A DNA stretch of 64,000 nucleotides from a virus. Shown in pieces: positions 7,688 to 15,537 of the stretch. The notes under the pieces were generated by a model. It was not told the DNA's origin. It searched no databases and saw only the letters and a program-made list of their open reading frames with translations. The position numbers and the translations under genes are program-made. The stretch covers positions 62,001 through 126,000 of the IMG/VR virus record IMGVR_UViG_3300036820_000002. The stretch is one strand, 5' to 3'. How positions within the stretch are numbered: the stretch's first letter is position 1; each line of letters opens with the position of its first letter.

Positions 7688-8395
7688 CTAGGCGCCGGCG
7701 AGAAGCCAGCGGACATCAGGGTTGAATTTCCGGCGCAGCCGGGCCACGTCGAGGATGAAACCGGTGCTGCGCCATTCCTGGAAGGCCTTCAGGTCGCGGT
7801 CCCCGAACAGCTCCTCAGTCTCGGAATAGAGGGAGTCCTTGTCCGTGGTGTCATCAACGGAGTAATGCCGGTGTTCCACTACCGCTTCGGGGACATACCG
7901 GATCAGCCCGGAATGGACACCCAGGTCGGCGATAATATTGTCACAGTAAAAATGCATTTGCCATGGCGGCGCGAACCAGCCCAGCTCGGTGACCAGGTCG
8001 GAGCTGGCCAGCCAGATCTCCGGGATGTCGGAGCGCCTCTTGTCATCGGGATAGACCCAGCCGGTGCCGCCGAGGTCATCCAGGGCCCGCAGCAGGATCT
8101 CGTCCCAGCCGGGGGTGAGGAAGACGTGGTCGTCGCCGGCGAACATCAGCGTGTCATACAGCGGCGCGTGAGCCAGCGCGGCTGCGTTCAGCTTCCCGCT
8201 AAAGAAGGCGCGCGGGGTGATGACGGTATGCGCCGCATCTCCCCAGTCGGTACCGTCATAGGAGTCGTCGTCGCAGTCCGTCACGACCAGGATCTCGGTG
8301 TCCGGGGACGTCCTGGTCGCACGGAAAGAATCAAGCAGCCGGGCGAGCTGGCCCGGACGGGTCCTGGTCGGGACGATTACCAGCAGGGAAGTCAC
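7688..8395 (-). CDS. GT-A type glycosyltransferase (family 2-like)
   Basis: 235 residues; GTG start overlaps the nucleotidyltransferase stop by four bases. It begins with LLVIVPTRTRPGQLARLLDS, the usual GT2 nucleotide-binding start, followed by EILVVTDCDDDS and an acidic metal motif at MFAGDDHVFLTPGWDE. It would use a nucleotide sugar, plausibly one made by the coupled upstream enzyme, to modify a capsid or tail surface protein. The acceptor cannot be read from sequence. Confidence 0.8.
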   Translation of the reverse strand: MTSLLVIVPTRTRPGQLARLLDSFRATRTSPDTEILVVTDCDDDSYDGTDWGDAAHTVITPRAFFSGKLNAAALAHAPLYDTLMFAGDDHVFLTPGWDEILLRALDDLGGTGWVYPDDKRRSDIPEIWLASSDLVTELGWFAPPWQMHFYCDNIIADLGVHSGLIRYVPEAVVEHRHYSVDDTTDKDSLYSETEELFGDRDLKAFQEWRSTGFILDVARLRRKFNPDVRWLLAGA

Positions 8396-9096
8396 TCACA
8401 CGGTCCTTTGCCGTCACGGGCACGCTGGTAGGAATCCCAGGTGCCGCAGTCGCGGAAGTCATCCAGCCACACCACCGGGGTGCCCTGCAGGGCAGTGACA
8501 GGCCCCCGGACCTGCCGCAGGGTGGAGGCGGTGATCAGGTCCAGCCCAGCCAGCCCGTCCGGGCCGCTGAACCCGAACATGCCCCAGGCACTGTCATAGA
8601 TCCCGGGGACGTCTGGCTTGTCCTCATAGGCCACGACGTGGTCATCGCGGGTGCGCAGCGCCCCGAGGGCGCCCAGTTCCTCTTCGGGCTTAGGTGCCGC
8701 CGCGAAGCAGAAGCCGCTCTCCAGCAGCCGGTCCCCGATCCGGGACAGCACGTCCCCGGTGCAGGAGTAGATGACGTCGGGAAGCATCAGGATGGTAATG
8801 CTCCCCAGCCAGGGTTCCAGGCAGCGGACGGCGTCAGGCATATCCCTGGTGTCGGGGTCCTGCCGGACCCGGGCCAGCGGCGCCCTGGGGAGCCTGCGGC
8901 CGATGTAGGCTGCCGTCTGCTCCCGCATCCCGCCGTCCATCAGCAGGATGCGGACGTCGAGGCCCGTTTCCCGGATCAGGTCCAGGCAGGAGTCGATGAC
9001 GAGCCTGCCCGGCTCCAGCGGGGCCAGTTCCTTGGGGAACGGCAGCCCCAGACGTGATCCCGCCCCGGCGCAGGGGAGGATCACTGTCGCGATCAC
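8392..9096 (-). CDS. Sugar-phosphate nucleotidyltransferase
   Basis: 234 residues, starting VILPCAGAGSRLGLPFPKEL, the glycine-rich loop and lysine of the glucose-1-phosphate thymidylyl/uridylyl-transferase superfamily. Later segments (LMLPDVIY, then CFAAAPKPEEELGALG, and GIYDSAWGMFGFSG) fit the fold. It activates a sugar-1-phosphate to an NDP-sugar. It is translationally coupled to the glycosyltransferase that follows, so the two probably act in sequence. Virion or DNA glycosylation is the likely purpose. Confidence 0.8.
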   Translation of the reverse strand: MIATVILPCAGAGSRLGLPFPKELAPLEPGRLVIDSCLDLIRETGLDVRILLMDGGMREQTAAYIGRRLPRAPLARVRQDPDTRDMPDAVRCLEPWLGSITILMLPDVIYSCTGDVLSRIGDRLLESGFCFAAAPKPEEELGALGALRTRDDHVVAYEDKPDVPGIYDSAWGMFGFSGPDGLAGLDLITASTLRQVRGPVTALQGTPVVWLDDFRDCGTWDSYQRARDGKGPCE

Positions 9097-9621
9097 TTAC
9101 ACGACCCCGGCCGTCACGCGCAGCTGCCCGAAGGTAGGCGTGCACGTGTAGATGACGTCAGAGGTGGCGTGAGGGTACTGCAGGGTGGTCGCCAGCGTCA
9201 GTGACGTGGAAGCCAGCCCGAAGGTGGAGATTGCCACTACTTCCGCGTTCGCGGTGTTCACCGTGTTCGCGATCATGATGGTCCCCCCGGTGAACAGGCT
9301 GCCGGTAGTCGCCGTGACAGCGCAGGTGATCACGGTGACGCCGGGAGCCACCGCCGCGCCGACGGTGCCGATGACCGGCCCCTGGGAGACCGCTGACATC
9401 GCGTACATCGCGACGTTGCCGATGAGCTCCACCGGCCGTGACCTCGGCGTGATCGGGAAGCCCCCGTTGATCCCCATGCCCTGCTGCCCGACGTAGACCG
9501 TGTTCAGGCCTTCATTGCTGAGCCGCAGGTTGGTAGTCGCCGACGTATTCGGGGTGAAGATCCACGTCGGGGTGTAGGTGAGGTTGACATGCTGGTCGAC
9601 CCCGGGCCCGAGGTAGGGCAT
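9097..9621 (-). CDS. Beta-rich virion structural protein
   Basis: 174 residues from the ATG at 9621, preceded by CAGGAGAACCAG. The N-terminus MPYLGPGVDQHVNLTYTP is followed by a Thr/Val/Ala-rich region. The last 80 residues (VTVITCAVTATTGSLF, then LASTSLTLATTLQYPHA) have the same style of inserted beta domain seen in the tail tube and connector proteins. It stops one base before the nucleotidyltransferase start. Probably a minor capsid or decoration protein. Confidence 0.65.
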   Translation of the reverse strand: MPYLGPGVDQHVNLTYTPTWIFTPNTSATTNLRLSNEGLNTVYVGQQGMGINGGFPITPRSRPVELIGNVAMYAMSAVSQGPVIGTVGAAVAPGVTVITCAVTATTGSLFTGGTIMIANTVNTANAEVVAISTFGLASTSLTLATTLQYPHATSDVIYTCTPTFGQLRVTAGVV

Positions 9622-9635
9622 CTGGTTCTCCTGTC

Positions 9636-9935
9636 TCAGACGACCGAGACGACCGACGCCCAGCCGAGGTTGACCGTGGCGGTTCCCGGGCTGTACGCGT
9701 AGATCTTGGCGGACGGCGGCGCCTGTCCCATCAGCACGGTGGTCTGCCCGGCCGGGATCAGGAAGCCGGTGGCGGCAGCGGCACTGGAGGCAGACGTGCC
9801 CATCGTCACGTACAGCAGGGCGGTGCTGCCGTTGTTGATGGCCAGGTCCCGGTAGTAACCGGTGGCCGGGATGGTGTACGGGGTGGTGCTGGACGTGATG
9901 GTCGCCGTGGTGAAGTAGCTGACGGCAAGAGCCAC
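9636..9935 (-). CDS. Small beta-rich coat/decoration-type protein
   Basis: 99 residues from the GTG at 9935, chosen because AAGGAG lies four bases upstream in the context shared by neighbouring late genes; the frame continues upstream without a ribosome site. The protein is Ser/Thr-rich (TTATITSSTTPYTIPATGYY) and immediately follows the capsid gene, a typical place for a decoration protein. Confidence 0.65.
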   Translation of the reverse strand: MALAVSYFTTATITSSTTPYTIPATGYYRDLAINNGSTALLYVTMGTSASSAAAATGFLIPAGQTTVLMGQAPPSAKIYAYSPGTATVNLGWASVVSVV

Positions 9936-10035
9936 ACAACTCCTTTTCCTGTGTGCTGGGTAACGGAAGACGGGCGGCTCTGCGCCGCGATCGCGGTACC
10001 TGCATGACAGTTGCATCACGCAGGTACCGCTCTCA

Positions 10036-11976
10036 TTAGCTGTACGGGGTGGTGTCGGAAACCTGCAGGCCCTGCAGGATCCCCGAATAGAACGGCGCGT
10101 GCGCGATCAGGCTGCCCAGGAGGAAGATCGAGTACCTGAACGTCGCGTCGATGACAGGCCAGGCGACGCTGCAGTAGTCCTGGACGCAGGTCATCTCCCA
10201 CGCATTGTCGATGTGGCTCCAGGTCTGCGGCAGCTGGTAGCTCATCAGCAGGGCGGTGCCCTGGCTCATCCACGGGTGGACGGTGAGCTTGACGGTGCTG
10301 CGGGTGACCGGGTTGACGAACTCGGCGACGGCCGCGCCCGCCCGGATGCCGCTGATCTGGTCCTGGCTGATGTTCAGCAGGTAATTCAGCGCGCTGCCCT
10401 GCAGCAGCATGTCGTTGGCCAGCCGCATCAGGTCGCCGCCGTCCGCGACGATCTCGCTCGGGTCCGCCTTGTAGGCACCCGGGGTGACCTGGTTCATCCC
10501 GTTGTTCTCCCACAGGGCGTCCAGCGCGGTGAAGATCGCGTTGGTGCTCAGGTGGGTGCCGACGGACTGGTTGACGTAACCGCCCTGCCAGACGCCGCCG
10601 GCCTCGAAGCCGACATTGCTGTACGGCCCGGAGCCAGTCGAGGACAGGCCGGACAGGACGGGGATGAGCCCCTCCATCCGGTTGCCGGAACCGGTGCCGG
10701 TGTCGGCGCCGGGGGCGGCCTGCTGGGAGGAGGTGGAGATGGTCCCCTGCAGGGTGACCCGGTAACCGCCGACAGCGGTGGGGGACTGCTTGCCGGAGTA
10801 GGAGACACCGGACTGCACGGTGGTGCCGACCATCAGGTACGGGGTGGAGGCGGTCGCCGCGTAGATGTTGTACTGCTGAGCCCCCGGGACCGGGGAGATC
10901 GCGACATCAGCGACCGAGTTGGCCGCCAGGGTGGCGGTCCCGTTCGCGGAGGCGACCGTCTCGCCGAAGTAGTTCAGCGCGGTCACCGCGACATACAGGG
11001 TGCCTGATGTGGTGCCCAGCGCCGTCTCGTTGGAGCCGGCGGTCCGGACGGTGACCGTGGGGGCGGCCGGGGTCGCCAGCGGCTGCGAGCTGCCGGCGAT
11101 CATCTGGTATTCCTCGCCGAGCATCATCTCCTGCAGCAGGACCAGGTTCGCCAGTGCGCTCAGGTCCTCGAATCCCTGCCCCTCAAACTGGGCAAGCCAC
11201 GACAGTGCTTCGGTCAGCCCGAAGAAGCGGTAGGGGACGTTGAGCTTGTACTCGGTCTGCTTGCCGGTCTGCGGCAGGTTGATCGGCCAGTTCCCCGACC
11301 CGGAGATCGAGTTGTTCGAGGTCTGCACCAGCTCGGGGATCGAGATGTCGATGATCCCCTGGCCGCCGGTCTGGCTGCCGGAGATCCCGAGCAGGCCGTA
11401 GACCTGACGGGAAGCGCCCTGGCCGGCCGGCCTCGGGAACTTGTTCCGGAACAGGGTGTATACGGGATATACGAGCCTGCTCGGCGCAAGGAGGTCGAAG
11501 GGGACCAGGCCGTAGGGCTGGCCGGAGGTGCCCATGTTCGTCGCGGTGAACGACTTGGGCAGGTCCACGCCCATGCTCTTGGCGAGGGAGATGTCCATGC
11601 TCTTGCGGACGCTCGCGTCGTTGGCCAGCCGGTAACCGATGTTCCCTGCCGCCGGGTGGCGCAGGAAGTCGGGACTGAACCGGGCTGCGACGCTGTCGCT
11701 GTCCCAGCGCCCTTCGGCGACGGCCGCGCGGGTGTCCAGGATGGCCTGGTGGCTCTTGGACAGGATCGCGGTGTTATGCTGGGCCTCATTCAGCGGCACG
11801 CCGCCGTTGGTGACATGCCCGACGCCCTTGACCAGGGACTTGCTCAGCGAGGTGAAGGTCGCCTCATAATTACTGCGCCGCGCGGTCCGCGCGGCAGCGG
11901 CACTGGCCGCGCCGGCGCTGGCGCCGCCCATCTGGGGGGCCTCGATGCCCTCCTCGGTGCTGACGATATCCGCCAC
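10036..11976 (-). CDS. Major capsid protein with inserted Ig/Fn3-like domain
   Basis: 646 residues, GTG start in GGAGAGTGTGTGGCG. Residues 40-298 and 413-646 look like an HK97-type shell protein (MLGEEYQMIAGSSQP, then GNRMEGLIPVLSGLSSTG, and VNPVTRSTVKLTVHPW near the P-domain end). Residues about 299-412 form a separate beta sandwich starting LATPAAPTVTVRTAG and containing GTLYVAVTALNYFGET and AQQYNIYAATAS, a fibronectin III / Ig-like pattern, probably displayed on the shell. It follows the protease/scaffold gene directly. Confidence 0.85.
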   Translation of the reverse strand: MADIVSTEEGIEAPQMGGASAGAASAAAARTARRSNYEATFTSLSKSLVKGVGHVTNGGVPLNEAQHNTAILSKSHQAILDTRAAVAEGRWDSDSVAARFSPDFLRHPAAGNIGYRLANDASVRKSMDISLAKSMGVDLPKSFTATNMGTSGQPYGLVPFDLLAPSRLVYPVYTLFRNKFPRPAGQGASRQVYGLLGISGSQTGGQGIIDISIPELVQTSNNSISGSGNWPINLPQTGKQTEYKLNVPYRFFGLTEALSWLAQFEGQGFEDLSALANLVLLQEMMLGEEYQMIAGSSQPLATPAAPTVTVRTAGSNETALGTTSGTLYVAVTALNYFGETVASANGTATLAANSVADVAISPVPGAQQYNIYAATASTPYLMVGTTVQSGVSYSGKQSPTAVGGYRVTLQGTISTSSQQAAPGADTGTGSGNRMEGLIPVLSGLSSTGSGPYSNVGFEAGGVWQGGYVNQSVGTHLSTNAIFTALDALWENNGMNQVTPGAYKADPSEIVADGGDLMRLANDMLLQGSALNYLLNISQDQISGIRAGAAVAEFVNPVTRSTVKLTVHPWMSQGTALLMSYQLPQTWSHIDNAWEMTCVQDYCSVAWPVIDATFRYSIFLLGSLIAHAPFYSGILQGLQVSDTTPYS

Positions 11977-12002
11977 ACACTCTCCGATCTGCGGTAAGGA
12001 AC

Positions 12003-13619
12003 TCAGGACTGGTACTTGTCGAGCTCGGCCCGTGCGGCTTCCCGCTCAAAGGGGTTCTCGCTCGTACGCCAGGTGTGGGTCAGCTGGCGCTGGATCATCT
12101 GCTGAGTACGCTCCGCGTTCTCGGCGATCTGGGTCACGGCCGCCGGCCGGGACTTGCGGACGGGGTTCAGGGCGAGGCCGCTGAAGGCGGCAGTCAGCGG
12201 GTCCGGCTGGTCGGCGATGGCCTCCAGCACCCTCTGCTGCTCATCCAGGCGGTTCTGCTGGGTCTTGATGAGGTCAGCCATCGGGGCGAGCGCCTGCGTG
12301 ATGGCGGACTTGATGAGGTCCGGGTCAGGGTTGGCTGCTTTGAGCGATTCTTGCAGCTCCTGGATCTGCCCGGGGGTGGTGCCGGGGGCGCTCTTCGTGA
12401 CGTCGGGGGCGTTGTCCTTGCGGGACATCGAGTTGCCGACCCGCGCGCGCGCCTCATCCAGGGTGAGCTTGCCGCTCATCACCTTCTTGCCGAGCTTCTT
12501 GAGCATCTTCTTGCGGCTCTTGACCAGCTCCGTGTCCCCGGTCCCGGGATGCTCCGGCTCCTGGCCCTTGCCCTCGAAGGCGGGGACCGGCCGTGCCTGC
12601 CCCTGGGTGTGAGGGTCACGGGCCGTCATCGGGCAGGCCATCGGGAACTCGTGGGCCAGGTGGTCGTGGAGGGTGGCCAGCGCCTGGCGCGCCTTCTCCT
12701 TCTCGATGTAGGCGTAGGACAGGTTCACCGGCACGCCGGTCTCGGCGGGGTACTCCCAGTCGCCCTTCATGTGGCTCGGGCTCGGCGACTGGTGCCCGGC
12801 ACCCAGCGGCGGCCGGTCGAAGGAGTGTGCACTGGGCGCCGAGGAGGCCACCTGCGGGCTGGAATTCGGAGGGCCATAGCCCGGGGACAGGGCCGCCTGC
12901 CCGGCGGTGATCACCGGGCGGCAGAACGTCTGCGGGCTCATCGCGCCGGGGCTGGGATACGTTCCCGGGCCCGGGTTAGCGTCCCGGAATGCCTTGTGCA
13001 GCTCCAGCCGGTAATCGTTGAGCTCGGCCGGGTCGGCGGTCTTGAGGACCTGCACGGCCTTCCAGGCGCCGGTCAGCTCGTAAGCACGCTCCAGCGGGCC
13101 GCAGGCGGCATCCACGGCCTTGCGCATCCACAGGTCAGCGTCAATAGTGCTGGCGAAGCTGGCGTAGGGGTGGTACTTGAGGGTGTCCTGCGGATCATAG
13201 GCAGCGCAGGTAAGGTCGTGGAGGCGGCCCATGTCATGGTCGATGCCGATGGCCTTGAACCGCAGCATCGCGGCATGCTCGGGATCAGCGCTCTTGGTGT
13301 CAGGGGTCTTGCGCCCGGCTGGCATCGGGGATTCCTGCAGCGCGTCCGGGTGCGGGATCGGGTCCATGTCAGCGGCCTCAGCAGCGCCGGATGCCGTCTT
13401 CGGGTCGACCGCGCACTTGTCGGTATGAGCGTGGTCAGCCTTGCAGCTGCTGTCCCCGGAGTCATCGCTGTCACCCTTGCCGTCATTCATCCACGGCGGC
13501 AGCTTCTTGCCCTTCTTCGGCTTCTTCGCCTTCGCCGGCTCCTTAGTGACCTCCGGGGTCGCCTCGGCCGTCAGGGCACTGTCGTCCTTGACGACGTCGG
13601 GGGTAACCTCATCGGTCAC
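12003..13619 (-). CDS. Possible nested scaffold protein from internal start
   Basis: An in-frame GTG at 13619 (residue 320 of the protease) is preceded by GAGAAAGGACAGT, a strong ribosome site, in the same GTGTGAC/GTGTGGC context as true late-gene starts. The product would be 538 residues, starting VTDEVTPDVV and lacking the protease domain. Lambda C/Nu3 and similar phages use such nested starts to make free scaffold. The start signal is seen; its use is inferred. Confidence 0.55.
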   Translation of the reverse strand: MTDEVTPDVVKDDSALTAEATPEVTKEPAKAKKPKKGKKLPPWMNDGKGDSDDSGDSSCKADHAHTDKCAVDPKTASGAAEAADMDPIPHPDALQESPMPAGRKTPDTKSADPEHAAMLRFKAIGIDHDMGRLHDLTCAAYDPQDTLKYHPYASFASTIDADLWMRKAVDAACGPLERAYELTGAWKAVQVLKTADPAELNDYRLELHKAFRDANPGPGTYPSPGAMSPQTFCRPVITAGQAALSPGYGPPNSSPQVASSAPSAHSFDRPPLGAGHQSPSPSHMKGDWEYPAETGVPVNLSYAYIEKEKARQALATLHDHLAHEFPMACPMTARDPHTQGQARPVPAFEGKGQEPEHPGTGDTELVKSRKKMLKKLGKKVMSGKLTLDEARARVGNSMSRKDNAPDVTKSAPGTTPGQIQELQESLKAANPDPDLIKSAITQALAPMADLIKTQQNRLDEQQRVLEAIADQPDPLTAAFSGLALNPVRKSRPAAVTQIAENAERTQQMIQRQLTHTWRTSENPFEREAARAELDKYQS

Positions 13620-14576
13620 ACACTGTCCTTTCTCCGACTCCTCGGAGTCATGGAGGGGGTTGGGAACATCCAGTTCGCGGGCACGGCGCGCGATCAGGCG
13701 CTTGGCGCCGCTGACGTTGCCGTGACCGGACCGGGCCAGCACCGCCGCGTTGTGCAGGTCGTCGGCGTTCTCGATCGGGTAGCTGCCGTCGGGGAGGGCG
13801 CTGCCTTCCCCGGCCAGCCGGCGGCGGGTCGCGGTATCGATGTCGCGCTTGTACACGGCGTACTCGGCGTCGGTGATGGCCTTGGCGGCCAGCTCGTCGT
13901 AATGGCTCTCGACGACCTTGTGCTGCATGATCTTCATCAGGTCGTCGGGGGTGAAGGTGATGGACAGGTCGGGAGCCTTGGGGCGCTCCTGTACCGCGTT
14001 CTGCGATTTGGTCACGGCGTCACCGGAGAGGTACTTCGCGATGACATCCTCGTCGCCGAACACGTCGTTGAGCAGATGGACGGTACCGCCCTCGGACTTG
14101 ACCAGGGCGATGCCGCAGGACTTGTTGGCGGGGCGGTCGACCAGGGAGATTTCCACGATCTGGCCCCCGGTGATGATGCCGCCGCGCGCCTTGCCGGTGA
14201 CGTCGCGCTCGATGACGGGGCGGGCGATCCCGACGCTGTAGGCGGTCAGCACTCCCTTGGCGACCAGCTTCTGGGCTACCGGCTCCACCACCAGTGCCTT
14301 GACCCAGGTGGCGTTGCCGTCATGCTCGACGGCGATGCCCTTCCCGGCCGGGTCGCGCTGCGGGTTGTGCTGGACCCGGACGTTGGCGCCGGTCTCCTGC
14401 CAGGCCTTGATCGCAGCGAAGGCGAAAGCGGGCTGGACGATCTGCTCGTCGGCATCGACGCTGCCGTCGGTTGCCTTCCCGTAGACGACCAGGTCACCGT
14501 CAGCATTCGTCTCCGACTTCTCAATCGGGAAACTGGCGAAAACCAGTTCGTCAGTACCGGTCAGCGTTACCGCCAC
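12003..14576 (-). CDS. Prohead protease-scaffold fusion protein
   Basis: 857 residues, GTG start behind GAGGAG. The first about 160 residues are an HK97-type (S78-like) prohead protease: VQHNP with the probable catalytic His near 70, LTAYSVGIARP with Ser near 114, and VEISLVDRPAN at 141-151. Residues about 255-310 (DGSYPIENADDLHNAAVLA, then RRARELD) are a separate short helical domain seen in actinophage proteases. The rest is charged, Pro/Lys-rich and helical, with a scaffold-like C-terminus (LIKSAITQALAPMADLIKTQ). It matures the prohead by cleaving scaffold and capsid. An internal start may yield scaffold alone. Confidence 0.82.
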   Translation of the reverse strand: MAVTLTGTDELVFASFPIEKSETNADGDLVVYGKATDGSVDADEQIVQPAFAFAAIKAWQETGANVRVQHNPQRDPAGKGIAVEHDGNATWVKALVVEPVAQKLVAKGVLTAYSVGIARPVIERDVTGKARGGIITGGQIVEISLVDRPANKSCGIALVKSEGGTVHLLNDVFGDEDVIAKYLSGDAVTKSQNAVQERPKAPDLSITFTPDDLMKIMQHKVVESHYDELAAKAITDAEYAVYKRDIDTATRRRLAGEGSALPDGSYPIENADDLHNAAVLARSGHGNVSGAKRLIARRARELDVPNPLHDSEESEKGQCVTDEVTPDVVKDDSALTAEATPEVTKEPAKAKKPKKGKKLPPWMNDGKGDSDDSGDSSCKADHAHTDKCAVDPKTASGAAEAADMDPIPHPDALQESPMPAGRKTPDTKSADPEHAAMLRFKAIGIDHDMGRLHDLTCAAYDPQDTLKYHPYASFASTIDADLWMRKAVDAACGPLERAYELTGAWKAVQVLKTADPAELNDYRLELHKAFRDANPGPGTYPSPGAMSPQTFCRPVITAGQAALSPGYGPPNSSPQVASSAPSAHSFDRPPLGAGHQSPSPSHMKGDWEYPAETGVPVNLSYAYIEKEKARQALATLHDHLAHEFPMACPMTARDPHTQGQARPVPAFEGKGQEPEHPGTGDTELVKSRKKMLKKLGKKVMSGKLTLDEARARVGNSMSRKDNAPDVTKSAPGTTPGQIQELQESLKAANPDPDLIKSAITQALAPMADLIKTQQNRLDEQQRVLEAIADQPDPLTAAFSGLALNPVRKSRPAAVTQIAENAERTQQMIQRQLTHTWRTSENPFEREAARAELDKYQS

Positions 14577-14588
14577 ACAGCTCCTCGG

Positions 14589-14774
14589 TTATTTCTTCCT
14601 GAGCGTCCGGGCAACCCAGGCACCGTGGCGGCCGAACGGCACCACGTATCCTGCCTCGGTGTAGATCACTCCGTGTTTCAGCTTCGGGTTGATGCCTGCG
14701 CGCCCGGCAGCGTTGAGCGCGCAGGCCAGGTCATGCAGCAGCAGGGCATTCCTGCGCTTCTTCTTCCTGCTCAC
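14589..14774 (-). CDS. Small basic protein
   Basis: 61 residues from a GTG at 14774 that overlaps the upstream stop as GTGA. It starts SRKKKRRNALLLHDLACAL and ends GAWVARTLRKK, so it is strongly basic with one helix. No family recognised. The tight coupling in the head operon supports it being real. Confidence 0.6.
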   Translation of the reverse strand: MSRKKKRRNALLLHDLACALNAAGRAGINPKLKHGVIYTEAGYVVPFGRHGAWVARTLRKK

Positions 14775-15091
14775 GCCACCGAGGTGAGGACGGCGGTGCC
14801 GGTCCACGGGTTAGACCCGGTGACGGTGTCGCTGGCCAGCGTCCAGGTGCCGGACGGGGTGCGGGTGTCGGTGGCGGCGGCGGTCACCGGGAGCATCGCC
14901 CCGGCGGCGGCCACGGTCAGCGTCCCGCTCTGGCTGGCGCTGGTGCTGGCGTCGGTGACGGTGGCGGTGACGGTGCTCCCCACGTCGGAGGAGGCGGCGT
15001 CGGTGCTGGTGTAGATGACAGTCAGGGTGATGGTGTCACCCGGGTTATAGACCGCCTGGTCGAAGGTCATGCTGGTGATGGCGAGGGACAT
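14771..15091 (-). CDS. Ig-like small virion protein
   Basis: 106 residues with a regular beta pattern: AITSMTFDQAVYNPGDTITL then TVTATVTDAS and GTWTLASDTVTGS, as in Big/Ig-like domains that decorate phage particles. ATG start with AGGAGGAAGC upstream. It lies between portal and protease genes. A decoration or host-adhesion role is inferred. Confidence 0.65.
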   Translation of the reverse strand: MSLAITSMTFDQAVYNPGDTITLTVIYTSTDAASSDVGSTVTATVTDASTSASQSGTLTVAAAGAMLPVTAAATDTRTPSGTWTLASDTVTGSNPWTGTAVLTSVA

Positions 15092-15203
15092 GCTTCCTCC
15101 TGATGCGGATCCGCGCCTTGTGGGACGCGTGAGATTCCTGGTCGCCGATATGGACAGTGACGGTTACGGCCCTGGTTTTCCCCCAGGGCAGCCAGCGGAG
15201 CAT
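15045..15203 (-). CDS. Possible small basic protein
   Basis: 52 residues starting MLRWLPWGKTRAVTVTVHIG and ending in a His/Arg-rich stretch. Its ATG overlaps the upstream stop as TGATG, but its 3' end runs 47 bases into the next gene, which weakens the call. No family recognised. Confidence 0.35.
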   Translation of the reverse strand: MLRWLPWGKTRAVTVTVHIGDQESHASHKARIRIRRKHVPRHHQHDLRPGGL

Positions 15204-15520
15204 CAGTGATGGGTCTCCTTGAGCGCGTCCCATTCCGCCAGGGCATTCCTGGCGGCCTGCCGGACCTCACCGGTCACTGTCTCCTTCCCGCCGAAGGAGG
15301 TACCTGCCGCCCATTCCCGCATAGCGGCTATCGCGGTTGCTATTGCCCGGGACTCATCCATTCCCTGGGTGCGCATGAGCGCTCTCGCGGTATTCTGGAT
15401 ATAAGCGGGGAGCTGCTGGCGCTGCGGGATCTTCCTGCTGGGCGTGCGCCACAGCCCGTGGGTCCCGAGCGGGTGATGAACGGTACTGGCGGCCGGTGTC
15501 CGTGCTGACTTCTTCTTCAC
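15203..15520 (-). CDS. Small helical phage protein
   Basis: 105 residues from a GTG at 15520. The core PAYIQNTARALMRTQGMDES followed by RAIATAIAAMREWA and EVRQAARNALAEWDAL is a short helical domain repeatedly found next to phage portal and protease genes in actinobacteria (often as a fused tail to other proteins). The function is unknown. The frame is open further upstream, but the coding pattern starts here. Confidence 0.65.
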   Translation of the reverse strand: MKKKSARTPAASTVHHPLGTHGLWRTPSRKIPQRQQLPAYIQNTARALMRTQGMDESRAIATAIAAMREWAAGTSFGGKETVTGEVRQAARNALAEWDALKETHH

Positions 15521-15537
15521 TGCCCAGGCTTCCGCGT

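Noticed and set aside
12075-15014. 979-codon plus-strand frame opposite protease and neighbours
   Set aside because: A shadow of high-GC minus-strand genes; it has no domains and would conflict with well-supported genes.
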